Assembly (NCBI RefSeq): GCF_030382115.1
Contig: NZ_JAUDRJ010000003.1
Location: forward strand, 689,777 to 753,776
Direction: 5' to 3'
Length of the DNA: 64,000 nt
Source of the DNA: Nostoc sp. GT001
Lineage (GTDB): Bacteria; Cyanobacteriota; Cyanobacteriia; Cyanobacteriales; Nostocaceae
The stretch's first letter is position 1. Each line of letters begins with the position of its first letter. The position numbers were made by a program, and so were the translations under genes. The notes beneath the pieces are model-generated. The model had not been told where the DNA came from. It worked only from the letters and a program-made list of their open reading frames with translations, and searched no databases. Positions 19,000-27,627 of this stretch are shown here, in pieces.

Positions 19000-20346
19000 T
19001 TACAGAGTATATGTAAAATCTTCTACCAGCATACCGGGAACTAAACTACCTCCTAGCTGGCGACTTTCATAAGTACCTACTTCAGGAATAAATTCTTGAA
19101 AAGTAGTTAAATCTATTAGATTTTCTCCCCAGAAGCGATAGAGACTTTCATCAAAACGTAAGTTCTCAATTGGTGCGATAATTTCTCCATTTTCTACCCA
19201 AAAACAAGCATAGCGGGTCATACCTGTGATTCTACCAGTGTGGCGATCGCTCCAATTCAAGTAATGCAAATTTGATACATATAATCCTGTATCTAAACTC
19301 GGAATAATCTGCTCAAATACTAAATTTCCCGGACTCACTTCTGGCGCTCGTAAAGTCTCTGAACCATTAGCACCGTTGGCAGTTTTTTGATATTCCTTAG
19401 CAGTGCGAGAATTCACTAAAGTATTTACCAAATATCCTTTTTCTATTACAGGTAACTCCGGTGCTGCCATTTCTCCCAATTCATTAAATCGCGGCACTAA
19501 TCCCCGCTGAAAATTTTCTTTTAAATTAAATCTTAGAGAAAGTTGTTTTTCTTGACGTGATAAAGCAGCTAAAGCACTGTTTCCTTGTTGGATATCAGCT
19601 TCGCTTACCGCTCCCCAAGAAAGCATCAATAATAAATCTGCAACAGCAGCAGGTGCAAAATAAGTTTTGTACTGTCCCCGTGGCAGTTCTTTTGTTGGGT
19701 GAGCCAGCAATTCTAGTTGTTTTTTAGCTTCGTTAATTTTGGCTATATATTTAGATTCATCCCAATCACTCCCGGCAAACGTGCCCTTAACTGCTTGTCC
19801 AGATGGAGAAAATAGAGAATAATCTAAGGTAAAAGAATCAGTCGCAAACCAGTGTTTTTGACCGCTAGAATCACCATAAGCCTTAATTACCACTCCCCCT
19901 GCGTATATCCCTGTAAAGTCCAATTCAGCAACTAGTTCTAGTACAGTTGGGACTACTGCTTCAGCCTCTAATAAATTTCCAGAATGTATTTCTCGACTGA
20001 TATTATTTCCTGATGGCAAAACCAGATATGGATCGACGGGTAGTAAAATAAGTTCGTCACGTAGTTCTTGCAAAGCAGTATATGCTAACTGCCAGTCTAC
20101 CTCCCAATTTCCAGTAAAGGGAAACTGCCGAACACTGTTGCGCTGATTTTGCATCAAAGTCAGTTCTATCCAACCATCAGCAACACAACCAGTTTGTCGC
20201 ACTTTCGCATGATTAAAACGAGTAAATTGACTTATTTCACTACTAAGTCTCACAGTGAATTGTTCATCTTCTGCTTTTTTAATCAGCAGATTTTCAATCA
20301 GTCGATTAAAGCTGACTTCTAACGCAGATAATTCCTCAATTTTCAT
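19000..20346 (-). CDS. pmbA: TldD/PmbA family protein, TldE-type subunit
   Basis: This 448-residue protein belongs to the TldD/PmbA family. It lacks the HExxxH zinc motif seen in the neighbouring tldD gene, which identifies it as the TldE (PmbA) subunit. TldD and TldE form a heterodimeric metalloprotease that degrades unfolded or modified peptides in the cytosol. Conserved segments include the late region NTLVNSRTAKEY and the C-terminal LGGSLVPGMLVED. It lies 3' of tldD on the same strand with a repeat-rich gap of about 245 bases. Confidence 0.88.
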   Translation of the reverse strand: MKIEELSALEVSFNRLIENLLIKKAEDEQFTVRLSSEISQFTRFNHAKVRQTGCVADGWIELTLMQNQRNSVRQFPFTGNWEVDWQLAYTALQELRDELILLPVDPYLVLPSGNNISREIHSGNLLEAEAVVPTVLELVAELDFTGIYAGGVVIKAYGDSSGQKHWFATDSFTLDYSLFSPSGQAVKGTFAGSDWDESKYIAKINEAKKQLELLAHPTKELPRGQYKTYFAPAAVADLLLMLSWGAVSEADIQQGNSALAALSRQEKQLSLRFNLKENFQRGLVPRFNELGEMAAPELPVIEKGYLVNTLVNSRTAKEYQKTANGANGSETLRAPEVSPGNLVFEQIIPSLDTGLYVSNLHYLNWSDRHTGRITGMTRYACFWVENGEIIAPIENLRFDESLYRFWGENLIDLTTFQEFIPEVGTYESRQLGGSLVPGMLVEDFTYTL

Positions 20347-20379
20347 AGATATTAAATATTAATAGGGAATAGGGAGAAA

Positions 20380-20404
20380 GTTAGGAGTTAGGAGTTAGGA
20401 GTTA
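20380..20404. repeat. GTTAGGA heptamer tandem repeat
   Basis: At least three consecutive GTTAGGA units are present, typical short tandemly repeated repetitive (STRR) DNA of heterocystous cyanobacteria. Confidence 0.8.
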
Positions 20405-20442
20405 AAAGAATTTTTATAAGTAGCTAGGCGTAAATCAATTAA

Positions 20443-20505
20443 AGTTTGTAGTAAGGACTTTAGTCCTGATAATCCTTTTTGAGCGATGAATCGCTCACTA
20501 CGAGC
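20443..20505. repeat. dispersed GTAGTAAGGACTTTAGTCCT repeat, copy 2
   Basis: This segment contains GTAGTAAGGACTTTAGTCCT and a second hairpin GAGCGATGAATCGCTC, as part of the family also seen at 12091 and 55268. It sits between tldD and pmbA. Confidence 0.75.
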
Positions 20506-20592
20506 TAGAATTTTATTTGATGTTTAATTATGCCTACCTACTTAATTGAAAATTCCTAACTCCTAACTACCAACTCCTAACTATTGTATTTT

Positions 20593-22032
20593 TCAAGTTC
20601 CTCCACCAAAAACTTCGACATTAGCAAATACACAGACAGGTGAACCGTGTCCTACCCAAATGGCCTGATTTGGTTCTCCTTTACCACAATAAGGAGTACC
20701 ATACATTTGCCAGTTTGTGGCATCTCCGACTTTAATTAAACTATGCCAAAACTCTGGTGTTGTGGCGCGGTAGTTGGGATTACGAAGAGTTTTGGTAAGT
20801 TTACCGTTTTCAATTAATTTAGCGTACTCACAACCAAATTGAAATTTGTAGCGGCGATCGTCAATTGACCAAGAACGGTTAGATTCCATGTAAACGCCGT
20901 GTTCTATCTCGCCAATAATGTCTTCAAAAGTGCCGTTTAAAGGCTCTAAATTCAAGTTACCCATGCGATCGATCGCTGGTCGATTCCATGAGGAAGCACG
21001 GGCACAGGCAACTCCTGCTACACCTGCTCTTGCTTGACTCTCTAGACTGCCTAAACCCCGTTGCAGTACACCTTCTTTAACCAAATACTCCCGTGTCGCT
21101 ACAGCACCAGTATCATCAAAGCCGTAGCTAGAAAATTCACCAGGCACGGTAGGATTAAAGGTAATGTTCATTAATGGCGAACCATATACTAGGTTGCCAA
21201 AATCGCTTTTATTAACAAAGCTGCCCCCAGCATAATTACGCTCATCTCCCAAAATTCGGTCAATTTCTAGGGGATGCCCAACACTTTCATGGATTTGCAG
21301 CATCATTTGATCTGGGGCTAAAACTAAATTGGTACGGGTGGTTGGGCATTCTTCTGCTGTCAAGAGTTCTATTGCTTGTTCACCTATTTGCCGCACCCGA
21401 TGCCATAAGTTTTCTTGTTTTAACAGTTCGAGTCCGCCTTGGTAACAGTTTGCTTGGGAGCCGTTGTTGCTGCGCTGCTGTACAACTGCTCCATCTTGGG
21501 CAGTGGCTCCATAATGAGTGCCTATAGATAGAACTTTTTGATAAACTTCTGAGCCGTTGCTGCTAACAAACCAAGATTCTCTCTCAGTGGTGCTGGCACT
21601 GGCTATGGTTTGCACAATTTTGTCGTCAACTTTGAGCGTTTGGCAAATACGAACCAGTAAATCGTTGATTTCCCCTGGACTCAGAGCATCCAATGGCTCA
21701 AGAAATGGAGATTTATATTCACCAACGACTTTAGGGCGCTCACTTTCACGGAAAGGATGTATCCACCATTCACTGGCTGCTAGTGCCTGTTTGTAGGCTG
21801 TTTGGGCAGCGGTTTGCAGGGAAGACAGTTCTAGAGAGTTAGTAGCTGCATAACCCAGACAGCCATTAACCAAAACTTCCAGCATGGCTCCGACAGTGAA
21901 GGATTTGCCGTTTAGTTGGGGTAAGGCGTCACGGACTAAACGGTTAGTAGAAGTCTCCTTTACGGCTCTAATACCAATCCAATCAGCGGGTATATCGAAA
22001 CTAGCGATCGCTTTTCTAAGTTCAGACCACAT
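20593..22032 (-). CDS. tldD: TldD metalloprotease subunit
   Basis: The catalytic subunit of the TldD/TldE protease. The zinc-binding motif HExxxH is present as HESVGH (residues 248-253), followed by the family segment LEIDRILGDERNYAGGSFV. The C-terminus has the CGKGEPNQAIWVGHGSPVC pattern. The 479-residue length is normal. It is transcribed upstream of pmbA, which supplies the partner subunit. In other bacteria TldD/E processes small peptides such as microcin B17 and antitoxin CcdA; the substrate here is unknown. Confidence 0.9.
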   Translation of the reverse strand: MWSELRKAIASFDIPADWIGIRAVKETSTNRLVRDALPQLNGKSFTVGAMLEVLVNGCLGYAATNSLELSSLQTAAQTAYKQALAASEWWIHPFRESERPKVVGEYKSPFLEPLDALSPGEINDLLVRICQTLKVDDKIVQTIASASTTERESWFVSSNGSEVYQKVLSIGTHYGATAQDGAVVQQRSNNGSQANCYQGGLELLKQENLWHRVRQIGEQAIELLTAEECPTTRTNLVLAPDQMMLQIHESVGHPLEIDRILGDERNYAGGSFVNKSDFGNLVYGSPLMNITFNPTVPGEFSSYGFDDTGAVATREYLVKEGVLQRGLGSLESQARAGVAGVACARASSWNRPAIDRMGNLNLEPLNGTFEDIIGEIEHGVYMESNRSWSIDDRRYKFQFGCEYAKLIENGKLTKTLRNPNYRATTPEFWHSLIKVGDATNWQMYGTPYCGKGEPNQAIWVGHGSPVCVFANVEVFGGGT

Positions 22033-22059
22033 AATTTAGGGGAATAAGGAATGGGGCAT

Positions 22060-22140
22060 TGGGCATTGAAAAGAGGCAGAGGGGCGGGGGCAGGGTGCAG
22101 AGGGGAAATTCTGCTCCCTGCTCCCTTGCTTCTTCCCCAC
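22060..22140. repeat. G/C-rich tandem repeat between cysS and tldD
   Basis: Purine-rich GCAGAGGGG-type units are followed by CTGCTCCC-type units, which could pair with each other. Confidence 0.65.
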
Positions 22141-22152
22141 TCCGCACTCTCT

Positions 22153-23598
22153 CTAATTCCGGTGCCAGCGTGTGCCATCACGGTTATCAATTAGCGTAAT
22201 ACTTTGTGCCTGGAGTTCGTCACGAATGCGATCGCTTTCGGCAAAATTCTTGGCTTGACGTGCTTCTTGCCTTTGCTGAATTTTCGCCTCAATTTCCCCA
22301 TCGCTTAAACCATTACTTGTTTGAGTTTCGGCTTCTATCTCGGCTTCTAAACCCAAAACTCCAGCTAATGTGACGAGAGTTTGCCATTGAAGTTGTAACT
22401 CCTCTGCTGATGTTTCGGTTTTCCCTTCATGCACAATAATATTTCCCTCACGGCGCAGTTCTTTCGCTAGTTCAAACAGCACTGTTAATCCACCAGGAAA
22501 ATTAAAGTCGTTATTCACAGTTTCTTGAAAGCGTTCAACAGTTTCAGCTAGCAGTGAAGCGGTTCCCACTCCCCAACCTAGTTGTTTACCGTATTGGTAG
22601 CCGAACAGTAAACCTTCCTTAATGGTGTGCCAACCGTTGGTTGCTGCGGCGATCGCTTCGTCGGTAAAATCTATGGGTGTGCGATATTGAGCAGTTAGCA
22701 CGAATAACCGCACTGCCATCGGGTCAACTCCTCGATCCAGCAAGTCTCGAATAGTGGTAAAGTTGCCCAAAGATTTGGACATTTTTTCACCATCTACCTT
22801 CACCATGCCGTTATGTAACCAGTAATTTGCTAGAGGTTTTCCTGTTACAGCCTCAGATTGGGCAATTTCGTTTTCGTGGTGGGGAAAAATTAAGTCAGCA
22901 CCACCAGCATGAATATCGATCGTATCACCCAAGCGATCGCGTACCATTGCCGAGCATTCTATATGCCACCCTGGACGACCTGCGCCCCAAGGTGATTCCC
23001 AAGCGGGTTCTCCCGGTTTTGCTGCCTTCCACAAGGCAAAATCAAAGGGGTCTTTCTTTTTCTGGTACTCTGGATCTTCTACGTTAACGCGCTCGCTTTT
23101 CCCGGCTTGCATATCTTCTAACTTGCGTCCCGAAAGCTTGCCATACTCAGCAAACTGCCGTACTGCATAATACACATCGCCGTCAGCAGGGTAAGCAAAA
23201 CCTTTATTTTCCAACTCATGAATTAACCTCTGAATGCCATTCATCGTATGGGTAGCACGGGGATATTCATCAGCTTCTTTGATTCCCAATCGCGCCATAT
23301 CCTCAAAATATGCTTTGATAAAGCGATCGGCTACAGCTTCCATTGATGAATGTTCTTGCCGCGATCGATTTAGAATCTTGTCATCAATATCAGTAAAATT
23401 TTGGATATATCGGACTTCATAACCGATAAACTGGAGATATCGGCGTACTACGTCCCAAACAATGCAAGCTCTCGCATGACCCAAATGGCAGTAGTCGTAT
23501 ACCGTCACGCCGCAGTAATACATCTTAACCTTGCCTGGTTCGACTGTTTCAAACGGTTCTTGACGACGGGTGAGGGTATTGTAAAGGGTTAGGGTCAT
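22153..23598 (-). CDS. cysS: cysteinyl-tRNA synthetase
   Basis: This class I aminoacyl-tRNA synthetase has the HIGH-type motif as CHLGHAR near residue 37 and the KMSKS motif in GEKMSKSLGN. Zinc ligands are provided by the first Cys in YYCGVTVYD, the WHIECSAM region and the HHENE segment. The frame is open to 23667, but the first 23 residues are atypical. The ATG at 23598 gives MTLTLYNTLTRRQEPF, the usual start, and 481 residues. It charges tRNA-Cys in the cytosol. Confidence 0.96.
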   Translation of the reverse strand: MTLTLYNTLTRRQEPFETVEPGKVKMYYCGVTVYDYCHLGHARACIVWDVVRRYLQFIGYEVRYIQNFTDIDDKILNRSRQEHSSMEAVADRFIKAYFEDMARLGIKEADEYPRATHTMNGIQRLIHELENKGFAYPADGDVYYAVRQFAEYGKLSGRKLEDMQAGKSERVNVEDPEYQKKKDPFDFALWKAAKPGEPAWESPWGAGRPGWHIECSAMVRDRLGDTIDIHAGGADLIFPHHENEIAQSEAVTGKPLANYWLHNGMVKVDGEKMSKSLGNFTTIRDLLDRGVDPMAVRLFVLTAQYRTPIDFTDEAIAAATNGWHTIKEGLLFGYQYGKQLGWGVGTASLLAETVERFQETVNNDFNFPGGLTVLFELAKELRREGNIIVHEGKTETSAEELQLQWQTLVTLAGVLGLEAEIEAETQTSNGLSDGEIEAKIQQRQEARQAKNFAESDRIRDELQAQSITLIDNRDGTRWHRN

Positions 23599-23735
23599 AA
23601 CAGAGTAATGCTGAAATAAGGAGATACGTAATAATAGGGTAAGGCAGCTGGGATGACAGTCCAGCATCCCTATGCTAGTGTTTTCTGGACTATCTGCGCT
23701 ACATTACTATTTTTTGACTATTTGATAACAGCGCT

Positions 23736-24878
23736 ATGCAATCAGCAGTTACACCCGACTCTTCCGCAATGGATACGCCCAAACAAGGAATGCCAGTAAC
23801 AATCATTACGGGTTTCCTCGGTAGTGGCAAGACGACTTTACTTAATCATATCCTCAACAACCAACAGGGTTTAAAAACCGCTGTTCTAGTGAATGAATTT
23901 GGTGAAATTGGCATCGACAACGAGCTAATTGTTTCCACTGGTGAGAACATGGTGGAGCTAAGTAATGGTTGTATCTGCTGCACTATTAATAATGATTTAG
24001 TAGATGCAGTTTACAAAGTTTTAGAACGCCAAGAAAATCTAGATTATCTAGTAGTAGAAACAACTGGATTAGCAGATCCGCTACCAGTAGCGTTAACATT
24101 CTTGGGCACAGAGTTGCGGGATTTAACCCGCTTGGATTCGATTATTACCGTAGTAGATGCGGCGAATTACAGCCTAGATTTATTTAACTCTGAAGCAGCA
24201 TATAGCCAGATTGCCTATGGCGATGTCATTGTGCTGAACAAGACTGATTTAGTTGATGAAGCCACTTTGAATGAGTTGGAAAGAAAAATCAACGAAGTTA
24301 AGGAAGGAGCAAGAATTATTCGTGCTACGCGATCGCAAGTGCCACTTCCTTTAATTTTGAGTGTTGGTCTGTTTGAGTCAGATAAATATTTTGACACAGT
24401 GGTGGATGAACACGATCATCATGGTCATGATGATCACGATCACTCAACATGCGGTCACGATCATCACGACCATGACCACGATCATTCAACGTGCGGTCAC
24501 GATCATCACGACCATGACCACGATCATCACGATCATCACCATCATTCTGACCATTTAGAAAATGATGGTTTTACTTCCATCTCTTTCCAAAGTGACAAGC
24601 CTTTTTCTATTAAGAAGTTTCAGTATTTCTTAGATAACCAGCTATCCTCAAATATCTTCCGAGCCAAGGGGATTATGTGGTTTGATGAAAGTCCGAAGCG
24701 TCATATTTTCCACCTTTGCGGTAAACGCTTTACCTTGGATGATGATGAATGGAAAGGTAAATTGAAAAATCAGCTAGTGCTGATTGGTCAAAATTTAGAT
24801 CGTGAGGCTTTAATTAGTCAACTCGAAAACTGCATTTGTCTACCTTCAACCTCTCGCGGTAAAGGTTTTGGCAAATAA
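23736..24878 (+). CDS. CobW/COG0523-family GTPase with His-rich metal-binding insert
   Basis: This 380-residue G3E GTPase has Walker A at 26-33 (GFLGSGKT), the metal-binding CxCC motif at 79-82 (GCICC), an E-T-TGLADP switch, and NKTD for guanine specificity. Residues 226-272 are a His/Asp-rich insert in which the unit HSTCGHDHHDHDHD is repeated, adding two further Cys. The CobW C-terminal domain follows. COG0523 proteins act as metallochaperones or metal insertases (zinc, cobalt, nickel). The His-rich insert favours zinc or nickel binding; the actual metal is unknown. A zinc-regulated operator was not found upstream. Confidence 0.9.
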   Translation: MQSAVTPDSSAMDTPKQGMPVTIITGFLGSGKTTLLNHILNNQQGLKTAVLVNEFGEIGIDNELIVSTGENMVELSNGCICCTINNDLVDAVYKVLERQENLDYLVVETTGLADPLPVALTFLGTELRDLTRLDSIITVVDAANYSLDLFNSEAAYSQIAYGDVIVLNKTDLVDEATLNELERKINEVKEGARIIRATRSQVPLPLILSVGLFESDKYFDTVVDEHDHHGHDDHDHSTCGHDHHDHDHDHSTCGHDHHDHDHDHHDHHHHSDHLENDGFTSISFQSDKPFSIKKFQYFLDNQLSSNIFRAKGIMWFDESPKRHIFHLCGKRFTLDDDEWKGKLKNQLVLIGQNLDREALISQLENCICLPSTSRGKGFGK

Positions 24879-24934
24879 AAGTTAGGAGAGAGGCGATTAA
24901 TCCCGTCTGTACAAGAGTTAAAAGTTTAATACTC

Positions 24935-24956
24935 GTTCCCAGGTGGAACCTGGGAA
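24935..24956. repeat. TTCCCAGGT hairpin repeat
   Basis: The arms TTCCCAGGT and ACCTGGGAA pair around a three-base loop. Such elements are common in cyanobacterial spacers. It lies between cobW and the Rpn gene. Confidence 0.6.
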
Positions 24957-25042
24957 TGTATTCTTAATGGCTCTGCCATCGATTTTGAGCAATGGAAAAT
25001 GAGAAAATAGCGTAGGCGCAGCCCGTCGTAGACATCGCTTCC

Positions 25043-25813
25043 TCACTCTCCTGCATTACCATCTTCTTCATTTCCCAACTGCTGCACCTGCTCTACGGTT
25101 AACCCCGTCACTTTTGCAACTATTTCCACTGAGATTCCCTCTTTGAGCAAATTTATCGCTACACGCCGTACTCCTTGAGCAAGACCTTCCGCCCGACCTT
25201 CGGCTAAACCCTCAGCAAGGATAGCTTGATAAGTTACTGACTCCTGCATAAGTTCCCTCCGCAGCAATTGCTGAATTATCTCCTTCTCTAATACTAGCCC
25301 AGCCAGAATGAACGCTGAGGCTGCAACATTATTCTGGATACGTTGATTGGTAATTTCTGAAATTTCCTGAGCAACTTGTTGTAATGTAGCAGTGCGATCA
25401 TTTGTCTGACTTAACACTGCAAATGGTAATAATCCTGGATGCTCCAAAAATACACTTGTTGGTTGCTCCCAAAGACGAATTACCTCGAACCTATGAGAGT
25501 TTTCTTCCAAAGTGAATGTGGTTTGTTGCAGATAAATCACGACTTGACGCATTCGCTTATTTTTAAAGCGGCGATGCACTCGCAACCGATAATCAATCAT
25601 CCGAAAGGGAATATCAGCATTGGGCTGGGTTTGGAACTCCAAATGCAGCACAACTTTATCGGATTGAAGCAATATCAGCGCATCGGCACGGATTGGTTCA
25701 AGAGAAAGTTCAGAAGGACTTAATTCAGTCAGGTTGATAGATTCTCCTAACAGCCAAGTGGCAAAGTCACTGGAGAAAGTTTCAGCAAGGAACTTACAAA
25801 CGTTATCGAACAT
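25043..25813 (-). CDS. Rpn/PD-(D/E)XK nuclease family (transposase-like) protein
   Basis: This 256-residue protein carries the pattern of Rpn-type recombination-promoting nucleases, which are widespread in cyanobacteria. Residues 40-62 read ADALILLQSDKVVLHLEFQT, with D43 and the E-F-Q pair occupying the PD-(D/E)XK positions. An IDYRLRVHRRF segment follows. The C-terminal part has a short Ala/Glu/Gly-rich repeat (EGLAEGRAEGLAQGV). Rpn proteins promote RecA-independent recombination in E. coli; a DNA-damage or mobile-element role here is inferred only. It is a single gene. Confidence 0.8.
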   Translation of the reverse strand: MFDNVCKFLAETFSSDFATWLLGESINLTELSPSELSLEPIRADALILLQSDKVVLHLEFQTQPNADIPFRMIDYRLRVHRRFKNKRMRQVVIYLQQTTFTLEENSHRFEVIRLWEQPTSVFLEHPGLLPFAVLSQTNDRTATLQQVAQEISEITNQRIQNNVAASAFILAGLVLEKEIIQQLLRRELMQESVTYQAILAEGLAEGRAEGLAQGVRRVAINLLKEGISVEIVAKVTGLTVEQVQQLGNEEDGNAGE

Positions 25814-25920
25814 TAAGAGATTTTATTCAGATGGTAAGCGCTCATTCTTTCTATATTTAGTTTGCAGTTTAAGAATGCAATCGCTCTAAAATTGAAACGT
25901 TAATAAACCTTTAGATTAAA

Positions 25921-26373
25921 ATGCGCGTTGTTATTCAGCGAGTCAAATCATCTCAAGTTACAGTTAATGGTGAAATTGTCGGCAAAATTGGGCGGGGGCT
26001 AAATTTACTCGTGGGTATTGCGAATAACGACACTGGTGTTGAAATTGACTGGATGGTGCGTAAGTGCTTAGAATTGCGGTTGTTTCCTGACGAAGAAGGA
26101 GACGACCGATGGCAAAAATCTATACAAGAAATAGGTGGCGATTTGTTAGTAGTTAGTCAGTTTACGCTTTACGGTGACTGTCGCAAAGGTCGCCGTCCTT
26201 CTTTTGACCGTTCAGCCGCTCCCCAATCGGCAGAAGATTTGTATAATAGTTTTGTTGCTAAGTTAAGAGCTAGTGGATTGCAGGTAGAAACAGGTAAATT
26301 TGGTGCAATGATGCAAGTTGCAATTGAAAACGATGGACCTGTAACTTTGTTACTTGAAAAAGAAGCAATTTAA
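25921..26373 (+). CDS. dtd: D-aminoacyl-tRNA deacylase
   Basis: This 150-residue enzyme hydrolyses D-aminoacyl-tRNAs and Gly-tRNA-Ala, a proofreading function in translation. Family signatures are [15 protein letters not shown] at the N-terminus, SQFTLYGD near the middle (active-site Ser-Gln) and [10 protein letters not shown] close to the C-terminus, the cross-subunit Gly-Pro motif. The length is normal. It is a single gene, 100 bases before psb28. Confidence 0.95.
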   Translation: MRVVIQRVKSSQVTVNGEIVGKIGRGLNLLVGIANNDTGVEIDWMVRKCLELRLFPDEEGDDRWQKSIQEIGGDLLVVSQFTLYGDCRKGRRPSFDRSAAPQSAEDLYNSFVAKLRASGLQVETGKFGAMMQVAIENDGPVTLLLEKEAI

Positions 26374-26477
26374 GTATATATACCAAAAAAATGAATAACA
26401 GTAGCCTCTAGACCGTGGTGTTCTAATTGATGAGAGAATATTAAATTAACCATTACCAAAGTTTAAATTCATTCATC

Positions 26478-26819
26478 ATGGCGAAAATCCAGTTTTCTAG
26501 AGGTCTTGACGAAGAGGTAACTCCAGATGTGCGCTTGACGCGATCGCGCACTGGAGACAGTGGTACAGCGACGTTTATTTTTACAAATCCGAAAATTTTA
26601 GATCAAGGTACTACCGAAGATATTACCGGGATGTACTTGATTGACGAAGAAGGCGAGATAATTACCCGTGAAGTTAAAGCTAAATTTATTAACGGGAAAC
26701 CGGAAGAATTAGAAGCACTTTACGTAATGAAATCTGCCCAAGAATGGGAGCGCTTTATGCGGTTCATGGAGCGTTATGCCGAAGAAAACGATCTGGGACT
26801 GAGCAAAAACGAGGCATAG
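26478..26819 (+). CDS. psb28: photosystem II assembly protein Psb28
   Basis: This 113-residue cytosolic protein starts [20 protein letters not shown] and contains the FTNPKIL and [11 protein letters not shown] segments typical of Psb28. It binds assembly intermediates of photosystem II on the acceptor side, protecting them until Q-A/Q-B sites mature. Length and sequence are canonical. It is followed by a dispersed repeat. Confidence 0.96.
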   Translation: MAKIQFSRGLDEEVTPDVRLTRSRTGDSGTATFIFTNPKILDQGTTEDITGMYLIDEEGEIITREVKAKFINGKPEELEALYVMKSAQEWERFMRFMERYAEENDLGLSKNEA

Positions 26820-26905
26820 GGGAGCCAGTGCATTGCGGAGGTTCCCGACGATCGAGTACTCGCTAACGCTGGGCTATCCGTTGAAGCAACTGGCGTCATA
26901 GAACA
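26819..26905. repeat. GGGGAGCCAGTGC ... GCAACTGGCG inverted repeat
   Basis: Complementary ends GCCAGTGC and GCAACTGGC flank a GC-rich middle. This is a common Nostoc intergenic element, and no gene is seen in it. Confidence 0.6.
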
Positions 26906-26981
26906 TGGGGCATCGGTAATTGTCAATGCGCCATTTACCATGCCCAATTATCCATTATTAAAAGTTCATTAGTGACATATA

Positions 26982-27485
26982 ATGCCACGACCCCACCCAG
27001 ACTCGCCTGGAGTTCTAGTAACTTGTGCTGTAGTTACTGTCAGCGATACACGCACTTTAGAAACAGACAAAAGTGGTCAGCTAATTCAGCAGTTACTCCT
27101 TGGTGCTAACCATGCTGTCGGAGCCTACACGATTATCAAAGATGAAGCAACACAAATTCAAGGGCAGATAGAAAATCTGGGTAAAAGCTCAAATTTGGAT
27201 GCTGTAATTATCAATGGTGGTACAGGTATTGCACCAAGAGATACTACCTACGATGCCATTGAGAAGTTACTGGAGAAAACTTTGCCGGGATTTGGTGAAT
27301 TATTTCGTTTTTTAAGTTATCAAGAAATTGGTTCGCGGGCGATCGCTTCTCGTGCCGTTGCTGGTGTTTATCAAGATAAATTAATCTTCTCGCTTCCAGG
27401 TTCCAGTAATGCTGTGCGACTGGCGATGGAAAAACTCATTTTACCCGAACTCACTCACTTGGTAAGTCAGGTTTGTAAGAGTTGA
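26982..27485 (+). CDS. moaB: molybdenum cofactor biosynthesis protein MoaB
   Basis: This 167-residue protein has the MogA/MoaB fold, with VTVSDTRTLETDKSG, IINGGTGIAPRDTTYDAIE and FSLPGSSNAVRLAM as diagnostic segments. MoaB/MogA adenylates molybdopterin before molybdenum insertion. It is a lone gene, and the other moa genes are not in the window. The substrate-binding aspartate (in the DTTYD segment) is present. Confidence 0.92.
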   Translation: MPRPHPDSPGVLVTCAVVTVSDTRTLETDKSGQLIQQLLLGANHAVGAYTIIKDEATQIQGQIENLGKSSNLDAVIINGGTGIAPRDTTYDAIEKLLEKTLPGFGELFRFLSYQEIGSRAIASRAVAGVYQDKLIFSLPGSSNAVRLAMEKLILPELTHLVSQVCKS

Positions 27486-27627
27486 AATGAGCAGGAGTTC
27501 AGATAGTTACCATGATAAATTTTGTAAAAATAAGGCATGATGTACTGAAATCATCCTTTCTCTACTTACATATTGAGGCTACCCAGAATTATAGTCAAAC
27601 GGATGAAATATTAATATCAGGTCAGTA

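Noticed and set aside
21420..21445. tRNA T-arm-like GTTCGAGTCC
   Set aside because: It lies in the middle of tldD, in a coding context, with no surrounding cloverleaf.
20593..22032. Frameshift between tldD and pmbA
   Set aside because: Both genes read through at normal family length; the gap between them is repeat sequence, not a broken gene.
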